A stretch of 64,000 nt of DNA from Kribbella pittospori (GTDB taxonomy: Bacteria; Actinomycetota; Actinomycetes; Propionibacteriales; Kribbellaceae): contig NZ_SJKB01000024.1 in NCBI RefSeq assembly GCF_004331465.1, forward strand, positions 30,908 to 94,907. Reading direction: 5' to 3'. The notes under the pieces were generated by a model, which saw only the letters and a list, made by a program, of their open reading frames with translations, searched no databases and was not told where the DNA came from. Position numbers and translations under genes: made by a program. Positions 8,364 through 15,492 of the stretch are shown piece after piece (position 1 is the first letter of the stretch; the number at the start of each line of letters is the position of its first letter).

Positions 8364-9068
8364 ATGGAGCGGATCCTGGTCATCGGCGGTGCACGGGCGC
8401 TCGGCGCGGCCGTGGCGAGACGTGCGGTGAAGGACGGGTACGACGTAGTTGTCGGTGCGCGTGATCTGGCGGCGGCCGACGTACTGGCGCGCGAGATCGG
8501 CGCCACCGCGGTGCGGGTCGATCTGCAGGACGAGTCGACGATCGCGGCCGCGGCGGAGCAGCTGAAGGACGGAATCGATCACGTCGTGACGACCGGTTCG
8601 GCGCCGCACGACGTACGCGCGACCGAACTGGATCGCGAGAAACTGCTGGCGGCATTCACGGCGAAGGTGGTCGGCCCCCTGCTGGTCGCCAAGCACTTCG
8701 CCTCGGTACTGCGGCCGACCGGGTCGATGGTGATGTTCTCCGGCGTCGTCGGATGGCGGCCTGGTCCAGGCTCACTGGTCAAGGGGATCACGAACGGCGC
8801 GGTCGAGTACGCCGCGCGCCACCTGGCGGCGGATCTCGCTCCGGTGCGGGTCAATGCCGTCTCGCCTGGTGTTGTGGACTCGGGCGCATGGGATCGCCTT
8901 GGTGACAACAAGGCCGGGTTGCTGAGCAAGAGCGCGGCCGGCACCTTCGTCGGACGCCATGGCGAGACCGAGGACGTTGTCGACACGGTGATGTGGCTCC
9001 TCCGCGCGGGCTTCATCTCCGGCGAGACGATCCACATCGAGGGCGGCGCCCGCCACAAATCCAGCTGA
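8364..9068 (+). CDS. SDR-family oxidoreductase
   Basis: A 234-residue short-chain dehydrogenase. The nucleotide-binding start is 'ILVIGGARALGAAVARRA'. The catalytic Ser lies in 'MVMFSGVVGWRP', but the usual YxxxK is replaced by 'GSLVKGITNGAVEY', so the Tyr is missing and only a Lys-like position remains. 'RVNAVSPGVVDS' is the usual PG motif. The ATG at 8364 follows GAGAGGGAGCGAGA. It lies divergent to an HxlR regulator and is probably its target. Loss of the Tyr suggests an atypical SDR that may bind a dinucleotide without classical catalysis. Confidence 0.85.
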   Translation: MERILVIGGARALGAAVARRAVKDGYDVVVGARDLAAADVLAREIGATAVRVDLQDESTIAAAAEQLKDGIDHVVTTGSAPHDVRATELDREKLLAAFTAKVVGPLLVAKHFASVLRPTGSMVMFSGVVGWRPGPGSLVKGITNGAVEYAARHLAADLAPVRVNAVSPGVVDSGAWDRLGDNKAGLLSKSAAGTFVGRHGETEDVVDTVMWLLRAGFISGETIHIEGGARHKSS

Positions 9069-9157
9069 TGCCCAGAGCGGCGGCGGAGCAGGCTCTCGAC
9101 GAAGGTACGCCGGAAGCGGCGCGGTACTTCCTGGAGCACGGCCAGTTCGAGATCTAG
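9068..9157 (+). CDS. Possible 29-residue small ORF overlapping the SDR stop
   Basis: An ATG overlaps the SDR stop as TGATG and opens a 29-codon frame ending at a TAG. The peptide is acidic and helical (EQALDEGTPEAARYFLEHGQ). Stop-start overlap would allow coupled translation. It could also be the relic of a larger lost gene. Support is only positional. Confidence 0.3.
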   Translation: MPRAAAEQALDEGTPEAARYFLEHGQFEI

Positions 9158-9561
9158 TTGCCCGCTGTCCACGGCCGACCTTGGGCACCGATCAACCACC
9201 AAATCCCGTCCCGCGTGACCGACCCGTGCTCAAAGTCGTGTCTCGCACGCACCCGGACGCCGGCCGATCAGCCGGGGTCGTTGGTCGCGCCCGGTGGTCG
9301 CGCGGCATGGGCGGACGTGCCGCACTCACCAACCACTCGGAGGCTCAGGTCGCCGCGCTCACCTCGGGCGTGGAGGTGGGCCGACGGGCAAGTTGGTGAG
9401 TGGGGCACGTCCGCGCCCCGGCGCCACCGAGGATTCTCCGGCGGGTGATCGCCGCCTCGACCTGGCGAACCACCTGCACCAAGGTCATGGCCGAGTACAT
9501 GTAGCGGCGGGGTTGGTGGTCCTTGGCAACGTGCCGGGTCGTCGTTGGGTGTGGTGGAGGA
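9158..9561. other. Gene-free spacer with large inverted repeat
   Basis: No coding region is supported in these 400 bases. The main content is a long imperfect inverted repeat, listed separately at 9311-9414. Remaining sequence has no recognised gene, tRNA or promoter. Confidence 0.5.
9311..9414. repeat. Long inverted repeat, 23-bp arms with one mismatch
   Basis: Positions 9311-9333 and 9392-9414 are inverse complements over 23 bp with one mismatch. The left arm begins GCGGACGTGCC and ends CACTCACCAAC. The 58-nt loop holds its own small hairpin (GCTCACCTC / GAGGTGGGC). It could be a structured RNA, a strong bidirectional terminator, or a REP/MITE-like element. Confidence 0.6.
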
Positions 9562-10605
9562 TCAGAGTTCGGCGCGGAGGATTGATGCTGCGCCCGCCAT
9601 GGCGCGCATCTTTCCCTCCGCACTGGCGCGTGGGAGGTACTTCATCCCGCAGTCGGTGGCGATCGTGATCCGGTCCGGTGAGGTGTAGGCGAAGGCTCGG
9701 CGTACCCGGTCGGCGACCAGTTCGGCTGACTCGACCTCGTGGTCCGACAAGTCGATGACGCCCAGGATGACGGTCTTCTCGCTGAGGTCGGTCAGGACGC
9801 CGAGATCGAGACCCGACTGTGCGGTCTCGATCGAGATCTGGTCGGCCGGGCAGCCGGCCAACTCGGGCAGGAACGAGTACCCCTCGGGCCGTTCGTGGAT
9901 GATCGCGGCGTACCCGAAGCAGATGTGTACGGCGGTCGTGCCGGTGACGCCGTCGAGCGCGGCGTTCAGCGCGGTGAGGCCGTACTCGCGGGCCGCCTCG
10001 GGCCGTGCCTGCATGTACGGCTCATCGATCTGGACCAGGTCGGCGCCGGCGGCGTGCAGGTCCTTGATCTCGGCGTTGACCGCGGCGGCGTACGCCAGCG
10101 CCGCCGACGCGAGGTCGGGATAGTGGTCGTTCTGCGCCTGCTGCGACATCGTGAACGGGCCGGGCACGGTCATCTTGACCAGGTGATCGGTGTTCGCCTT
10201 CAGGAACTCCACATCGCGTACGCCGACCGGGTGCGACCGCACGATCGGGCCGGCGATCCGCGGCACCGGGTTGGGATGTCCGCTGCGATCGAGGGCCGTC
10301 CCGGGGTTGTCGAGGTCGATTCCCTCGAGAGCGGTGGCGAAGTGGTTGCTGTACGACTCGCGCCGCATCTCTCCGTCAGTGAGGATGTCGAGTCCCGCTG
10401 CCTCCCGGGCGCGGATGGCCAGCAACGTGGCGTCGTCCTGCGCCTGCGCGAGGTACTCCGGCTGCACCCGCCACAGCTCTCTCGCCCGCACCCGCGGCGG
10501 GAAGCGGCCGGCGAGCTTGGCCCGGTCGATCAGCCAGTCCGGCTGGGCGTAGCTGCCCACCAGCGAGGTCGGCAGAATCGGCAGCGGGGTCGAGGTCGCA
10601 GTCAC
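9562..10605 (-). CDS. MetE C-terminal-like / UROD-superfamily methyltransferase
   Basis: A protein of about 347 residues resembling the catalytic C-terminal domain of cobalamin-independent methionine synthase. It starts PTSLVGSYAQPDWL and contains 'GLDILTDGEMRRESYSNHF', 'DLVQIDEPYM' and 'VHICFGYA'. In MetE the zinc ligands are His and Cys in an HxC motif plus a later Cys; HICFG and DCGMKYLPR match those positions. It lacks the N-terminal MetE half, so it may act on a corrinoid protein or an S-methylated compound. GTG at 10605 is preferred over an upstream ATG at 10656 without a ribosome site. Confidence 0.75.
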   Translation of the reverse strand: MTATSTPLPILPTSLVGSYAQPDWLIDRAKLAGRFPPRVRARELWRVQPEYLAQAQDDATLLAIRAREAAGLDILTDGEMRRESYSNHFATALEGIDLDNPGTALDRSGHPNPVPRIAGPIVRSHPVGVRDVEFLKANTDHLVKMTVPGPFTMSQQAQNDHYPDLASAALAYAAAVNAEIKDLHAAGADLVQIDEPYMQARPEAAREYGLTALNAALDGVTGTTAVHICFGYAAIIHERPEGYSFLPELAGCPADQISIETAQSGLDLGVLTDLSEKTVILGVIDLSDHEVESAELVADRVRRAFAYTSPDRITIATDCGMKYLPRASAEGKMRAMAGAASILRAEL

Positions 10606-10711
10606 TCTCGTGACTCTAGACCCGCCGCTGCTCGATGAGGAGGCCGTCGACTGCATCTAGTCCGGGGCGGGTGAGGCGGGGGGCCGGATCGGCGAATTAG
10701 CGTGACGGGAT

Positions 10712-12208
10712 ATGAGTGAGGCCCCGACCCAGACGCGCGCTACGGGCGTGCTTGCCGCCACTTGCCTGTCCACGCTGGTCGTCAACGCGAACACGTCCGC
10801 GGTCAGCATCCTTCTGCCCGCGATCAGCGAGGACACCGGCATGGGTGTCACGACGCTCCAGTGGGCGGTGACAGGTTATTCACTGGTCGGCGCCGCGGTG
10901 ATCGTGACGTCGGGGTCGATGGGAGACGTCTTCGGTCGCAAGCGGATCTTCCAGCTCGGCCTGCTGGTGTTCGTCGCCTCCTGTGTGCTCATCGCGCTGT
11001 CGAGCAGCGGCGGAATGGTCATCGCCGGGCGCGTCATCCAAGGAGCCGCCGGCGCGACCATCCTGGCGTGCGGGCTGAGCCTGCTCTCGGTGGCCAACAC
11101 CGGTTCCGAACAGCTACGTGCCGTGTCCCTGTGGGGAGCAGCCGCTGCGGTGGGGGCGGCGGTGGGTCCGCTGCTCGGCGGCGTACTCGTGGACACCACC
11201 GGGTGGCAGGGCCTGTTCTGGGTCGACGCGGTCGTCGCCGCGCTCTGCATGGTCCTCACCTACTTCACTGTGTCGGAGTCGCGCGACCCCAACCGCTCCC
11301 GTTCGATCGACTATGCCGGCACCCTGCTCGTCGCCCTCACCCTCGCCCCGCTGATCCTTGCCCTCAGCAAGGGCAGCGCTTGGGGATGGGTCTCGGTCGC
11401 CACCATCGGCTGCCTCGTGATTTCCGTTGTCTCCGGCTACCTCTTCGTCGTCGTCGAGGGTCGCGTCAAGGTCCCACTCCTCGACCTCGCCCTGCTGCGC
11501 AACCGGATCCTGGTCGGAGCGACCATCGCCATCCTCATCGGCGCGGGCACCATCAACGGGCTGATGTACCTGCTCAGCCTCTACTTCCAGGATCCCGCCA
11601 CCCTGGGCTTCACGCCTCTGCAAGCTGGTCTCGCGACCCTCCCGGCGACGGCCGGCCTCGTCGCGGTCGCGCCCCTGGTCCCCCGGCTCGCGTCGCGCGT
11701 CGGTGGCCGGCAGGTCATCGCGGCCGGATTCCTCCTCACCGCCATCGGGTTCGGCGCCGTGGGGTTCGTCGAATCGGACTGGAGGTACGCCGCCTTCATC
11801 CTTCCGCTGATCGCCATCGCGGTCGGCATGGGGCTGTCCAACGGACCGGCCTCCTCGGCGTCGACCGCCTGCGTCGCGGAGAACCAGGTGGGCGCCGCGT
11901 CAGGAGTCTCCAACATGGCCCGGTACGTCGGCGCCGCCGTGGCCACGGCCCTCGCGGCCACCATCTACGGCAGTGTGATCGCTGATCAAACCGCCGCAGG
12001 TGCCTCGAAAGGTGACGCCCTGGCTTCTGGCCTGAGCGCCGCATCCTGGGTGATGGCGGTGATCAGTGCCGCGGGACTCCTGATGGCCATAGTCATGGGA
12101 CGGCACTCCACAGCGCGCGGCACCCTGCAGGACGCAGCCGCCGCAGCCGCGGCCCACACGCACACCCTCCCCACGTCGGCAACCCCCGTCGCCGATCGAG
12201 CCAGCTGA
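10712..12208 (+). CDS. MFS exporter, DHA2 (EmrB/QacA) type
   Basis: A 498-residue membrane protein with about 14 hydrophobic segments. The MFS motif A appears after helix 2 as 'GSMGDVFGRKRIF', and motif C-like 'GAAAAVGAAVGPLLGG' marks it as a drug/H+ antiporter of the DHA2 family. The C-terminal tail is Ala/Thr-rich and cytoplasmic. It is divergent from the MetE-like gene and has no adjacent regulator. The substrate is unknown, probably a toxic organic compound. A degraded ThrE remnant follows. Confidence 0.9.
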   Translation: MSEAPTQTRATGVLAATCLSTLVVNANTSAVSILLPAISEDTGMGVTTLQWAVTGYSLVGAAVIVTSGSMGDVFGRKRIFQLGLLVFVASCVLIALSSSGGMVIAGRVIQGAAGATILACGLSLLSVANTGSEQLRAVSLWGAAAAVGAAVGPLLGGVLVDTTGWQGLFWVDAVVAALCMVLTYFTVSESRDPNRSRSIDYAGTLLVALTLAPLILALSKGSAWGWVSVATIGCLVISVVSGYLFVVVEGRVKVPLLDLALLRNRILVGATIAILIGAGTINGLMYLLSLYFQDPATLGFTPLQAGLATLPATAGLVAVAPLVPRLASRVGGRQVIAAGFLLTAIGFGAVGFVESDWRYAAFILPLIAIAVGMGLSNGPASSASTACVAENQVGAASGVSNMARYVGAAVATALAATIYGSVIADQTAAGASKGDALASGLSAASWVMAVISAAGLLMAIVMGRHSTARGTLQDAAAAAAAHTHTLPTSATPVADRAS

Positions 12209-12230
12209 CTTCCCCCGAGCAAGCCAGCGC

Positions 12231-12609
12231 ATGAGCCCGCCCGCACCGTTCGCGGTGACAGTGAGGATCGCCAAGCTTCTGCTGGCCTCCAGCGGTGAAG
12301 GTGTCGAGATGCTCGAGAAGTACGTCGCGTGCGTCTCGCGAGCGTTCCGGATCGACGTCACGCTCCTGGTCCTGCCCGAGCAGGTGCTGCTTGCCTCACC
12401 GGGCTGTCCATCGGCCGCCGCGCCTTCTCCTGGTGGTCGGCGGATTCTTCGTGCTCACTGTCGGCGGGCTCGGGCTCCGTGGCATCACGGCCCTGCTCGG
12501 CGGGGACGTCATCTCCAGCTTCGACAACCTGCGGGGGTTCCTGCTTCAGGTGCCGACAGTGGGGATCGCCATCGCCATCGGAGTACTGGCAACCGTCAGG
12601 CGACCTTGA
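12231..12609 (+). pseudogene. Internally deleted threonine/serine exporter (ThrE-like) remnant
   Basis: The first 55 codons from ATG 12231 resemble the N-terminus of ThrE/DUF1212 exporters (KLLLASSGEGVEMLEKYVAC, then 'RIDVTLLVLPEQVLL'). They run into unrelated sequence. A different frame then encodes a C-terminal transmembrane stretch, 'LLLVVGGFFVLTVGGLG' and 'LQVPTVGIAIAIGVLA', like the last helices of the family. The roughly 300 residues normally between them are missing. It looks like a deletion joining the two ends of one gene. Its 3' end overlaps the convergent gene at 12596. Confidence 0.5.
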
Positions 12610-13000
12610 CGATCTTGCATTCGATGCCTGCCGGGCCGATCGGAGCTTCCGCCGGGGTGGTTCCTCCGAAGGTGGTCGTGCCGCGAACCTCGAAGGTCTG
12701 GCCGCCGATCCTCTGGTGCGAGGTTGCATCCAGGACCTCGACGGTCACCGAGTAGCTCGACGCGTCGCCCGAGATCGTGCCGTTGATCGTCACCGTGCCC
12801 TGCGATCCGACGGTGTTCACCTGGCAGTCCACGCTGGTCTTGTAGCTCTTCGCGGTCCCTCCCGTCACCCCGGCCAGGTAGAGCACGACGGCGACGCCCA
12901 TCAACGCGACCAAACCAAAGCCGATGATCATCCGAGTCCGCCTGGACCGCGCACGCGAGCCATAGTCATCGTCGGCCAAGGTCCACTCACTGGTCGGCAT
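12596..13000 (-). CDS. Membrane-anchored protein with FxLYD-like extracellular domain
   Basis: A 134-residue protein: a short acidic and then Arg-rich cytoplasmic start, one transmembrane segment (MIIGFGLVALMGVAVVLYLA), and an extracellular beta-rich domain of about 85 residues with two Cys that could form a disulfide. The layout resembles actinobacterial FxLYD-domain proteins, whose role is unknown. ATG 13000 follows GGGGACAGCG; an upstream ATG at 13042 lacks support. It sits between a ThrE relic and a divergent esterase. Confidence 0.65.
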   Translation of the reverse strand: MPTSEWTLADDDYGSRARSRRTRMIIGFGLVALMGVAVVLYLAGVTGGTAKSYKTSVDCQVNTVGSQGTVTINGTISGDASSYSVTVEVLDATSHQRIGGQTFEVRGTTTFGGTTPAEAPIGPAGIECKIVKVA

Positions 13001-13161
13001 CGCTGTCCCCGTAACTCTGATCGATAGGCGGTCGGTGTACACCTCAGCAGGTGAGGCTTGATCATATTCAGCTTGGCAATCGAATTCGGCCGCCGCAGGA
13101 GTTCACCGGCGCCGGTGGTCCGGGGTTGACCTACGGTGGGACGACGCCGAAGGGATGATGG

Positions 13162-14400
13162 ATGGCCGACGAGATCGACAGCCCACGTTTGCGGAAACTT
13201 GATCCGGCCGGAACTGAGGAGTTCTGGGCCGAGATCACCGAGCAGGGTGCGCCACTGGTGGAGCCTGTGCTGGATGACGACCACGAGGTCTGGCTGACCT
13301 TCCTCTACCGGTCGAGCGAGCCTGTTACCGATGTCTCGGTGTTCGGCGGCCCAGCAGGATGGCGCGCACCAGGCAACCAGATGCACCACTTGGACGGCAC
13401 CGACGTCTGGTACCTCACCTACCGGGTCCGCGCCGACCTGCGCTGTACCTACCGGCTCGCGGTCGATGACGTGGACAGCGCCGCGGCCAAGGCGGAGGAC
13501 TGGGAGGAACGTACGGCGAACTGGTTCACCGATCCACTCAACCCGGCGACCTTCGTCTATCCCGAGGACGAATTCCTTGGCAATGCCGAGACCGTGGTGT
13601 CGTTGATCGAGCTACCGGCCGCGCCCGCGCAACCGTGGCTGGCTCCGCGGCCCGACGCCAACCCCGGAGAGCTCGTCCAGCATCTGCACCGTAGCGAGAT
13701 CCTCGACAACCAACGCCGCATCTGGATCTACACCCCGCCCGGCTATCGACCGGACGACGAACCGTATCCGCTGCTCGTGCTGTTCGACGGCGACGTCGTA
13801 CGCGGTCCGATGCCGTTCCCCACCATCCTGGACAACCTCATCGACGACGGCCGCATCCCGCCGATGGTGGCCGTCCTCGTCGACAGCTTGAGCCAGGAAG
13901 TCCGCAACCGCGAGCTCCCCTGCGGCAGGCCCTTCCTGGAGTACCAGACCGACGAACTGCTGCCCTGGGTCCGCGAGCAGTACCGGATCACGACCGATCC
14001 CGCGCGCACGATCGTGGCAGGTCAGAGCCATGGCGGTCAGGCCGCCGCGTTCGCGGCGCTCAACCGTCCGGACATCTTCGGCACCGTGATCTCGCAGTCG
14101 GGATCGTTCTGGTGGAGTCCCGACGACGACCACGAACACGAGTGGCTGACCCGCCAGTACGCCGAGGCCGAACGACGGCCAGTGCGGCTCTACCTCGAGG
14201 TCGGCCTGCAAGAACGCGGCCCAACCGACAACGACGGTCCATCCATGGTGGTCGCGAACCGCCACTTCCGCACCATCCTGCACAGCAAGGGCTACGACGT
14301 GACGTACACGGAGTACAACGGCGGCCACGACTACGTCTGCTGGCGCGGCTCGCTCGCCGACGCACTCATCACTGTTACGGCGGATCAGTTGCCCGCGTAG
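13162..14400 (+). CDS. Enterochelin-esterase-like alpha/beta hydrolase (Fes type)
   Basis: A 412-residue two-domain protein. Residues ~35-150 form the Fes-type N-terminal immunoglobulin-like domain ('VWLTFLYRS', 'VWYLTYRVRADLRCTYRLA'). The C-terminal half is the esterase/D domain with nucleophile motif GQSHGG, then FGTVISQSGSFWW and the catalytic His in NGGHDYVCW. Fes hydrolyses ferric enterobactin in the cytoplasm to release iron; no signal peptide is seen, consistent with that. No siderophore transport genes are next to it, so the substrate could be another trilactone or ester. Its 3' end overlaps the convergent lipoprotein gene. Confidence 0.85.
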   Translation: MADEIDSPRLRKLDPAGTEEFWAEITEQGAPLVEPVLDDDHEVWLTFLYRSSEPVTDVSVFGGPAGWRAPGNQMHHLDGTDVWYLTYRVRADLRCTYRLAVDDVDSAAAKAEDWEERTANWFTDPLNPATFVYPEDEFLGNAETVVSLIELPAAPAQPWLAPRPDANPGELVQHLHRSEILDNQRRIWIYTPPGYRPDDEPYPLLVLFDGDVVRGPMPFPTILDNLIDDGRIPPMVAVLVDSLSQEVRNRELPCGRPFLEYQTDELLPWVREQYRITTDPARTIVAGQSHGGQAAAFAALNRPDIFGTVISQSGSFWWSPDDDHEHEWLTRQYAEAERRPVRLYLEVGLQERGPTDNDGPSMVVANRHFRTILHSKGYDVTYTEYNGGHDYVCWRGSLADALITVTADQLPA

Positions 14401-14807
14401 CTGATGGCCACGACGGTTGAGCTGCTACTGATTTTGCCGCTGTCGACCTTCTTGCCGTTGACGACCAGTACGACGGAGAGGCCGTCGGCGCCCTTGGTCT
14501 TGTGCAGGTTGACGGTGTAGGAGCCGTTCGAGGACTTGACCTGGAACGTGGCGGATCCACATCCCTTCTTGGATGTCGCGCCGATGCGGCCTGCCCAGCA
14601 GGTCTTCTTCGATGCTGTGATCCGGACGGTGGCCCCCGACTGCGTGCTCGTCTTCGTCTTCGTCTTCCCCTTGCTGCTCCCGCTCCCGCTGCTGCTGCCC
14701 TCGGCGCCGGTGCCGGCGCCGGGTGTGGTCTTGATCGGTTCGCAGCCGGTCAGCACCAGCGGGACCACAAGTGCGACCGCGAGGGCGGTCCATCGGCGGG
14801 CAGACAT
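14385..14807 (-). CDS. Secreted lipoprotein, last gene of the peptide operon
   Basis: A 140-residue protein with signal peptide and lipobox LTGC, so Cys21/22 is the lipidation site. A Ser/Gly/Lys/Thr-rich linker (~25-58) is followed by a compact beta-rich domain of about 80 residues with two Cys (TCWAG and KKGCGS) that may pair. It lies 13 nt after the CxxC-repeat gene and completes the minus-strand run from 18326. No family is recognised. A surface anchor or immunity role for the peptide products is a guess from context. Confidence 0.75.
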   Translation of the reverse strand: MSARRWTALAVALVVPLVLTGCEPIKTTPGAGTGAEGSSSGSGSSKGKTKTKTSTQSGATVRITASKKTCWAGRIGATSKKGCGSATFQVKSSNGSYTVNLHKTKGADGLSVVLVVNGKKVDSGKISSSSTVVAISYAGN

Positions 14808-14820
14808 CGGGGGCCTCCGG

Positions 14821-15492
14821 TCATCCGGTCTTGACTGTCAGTTGTGGCTTCAGGCTGGTCGGCTTCAACTCCTTGCGGACCAGTGCTTCGATATCGGTCA
14901 GCCCACTGCTCTTCGCCGCGGTGAGGCGAGCCGCCTTGCTGCCGGCCGAAAGCTGGGCCTCGAGTTCTCGCGCCATCGCCTCGAGCTGTTGCCGACCGTG
15001 TCGCGAGAACGCGCGGTGCTTGCTGGTGACAACCACGATCTGCACCGCGACGGCCGAGGTCGTGCAGCCGGAACAGGCCGCATTCACCGCGAAGGCACGG
15101 TTGCGAGCGGTGACCGTCGCACCGGGCCGGACCACGATGACCTGCACGGACACGCTGGTCGCGCGGCAGTTGCTGCAACTCGACCAGGCGTTCGCGACGT
15201 TGTCCGCCGTACGCTTCTTGGCCTTGTTCACGTAGATGACCTGCACTGCCGAAGCGCTGGCGCTGCACGAGTCGCAGGTCGCCGATGCGGTGGCCACGGC
15301 ATCAGCCTGGGCTCGCTTGCCTCGGGCACGTTCGAACATCGCGGTCCGGTCGGTGTCCGAGCTGCCTGGCGTCGCAGGGTTGGCGGACGCGACCAGGTCG
15401 AAGTCCTGCCCACCCCGGAACGTGAGCACGCTCGCGCTCAGGATGAGGGACGCGATGACGGTGATCGCTTGGAGTCGCCGGCTGAGGTTCAT
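14821..15492 (-). CDS. Secreted protein with three CxxC repeats resembling the upstream peptides
   Basis: A 223-residue protein with an N-terminal hydrophobic segment (~8-25), so exported or membrane-anchored. Three repeats of 33-34 residues each carry CxxC: Cys73/76 (CDSC), Cys106/109 (CSNC), Cys140/143 (CSGC). Each is followed by a VQ-V/I-rich strand (AVQVIYV, SVQVIVV, AVQIVVV). A charged helical tail follows. The block AVNAACSGCTTSAVAVQIVV aligns with ALNAASYWSVAKAAAIQTIV of the 63-residue peptide, with the Cys replaced by Ser. The start overlaps the protease stop as ATGA. No known family was recognised; a scaffold or display partner for the peptides is possible. Confidence 0.8.
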   Translation of the reverse strand: MNLSRRLQAITVIASLILSASVLTFRGGQDFDLVASANPATPGSSDTDRTAMFERARGKRAQADAVATASATCDSCSASASAVQVIYVNKAKKRTADNVANAWSSCSNCRATSVSVQVIVVRPGATVTARNRAFAVNAACSGCTTSAVAVQIVVVTSKHRAFSRHGRQQLEAMARELEAQLSAGSKAARLTAAKSSGLTDIEALVRKELKPTSLKPQLTVKTG

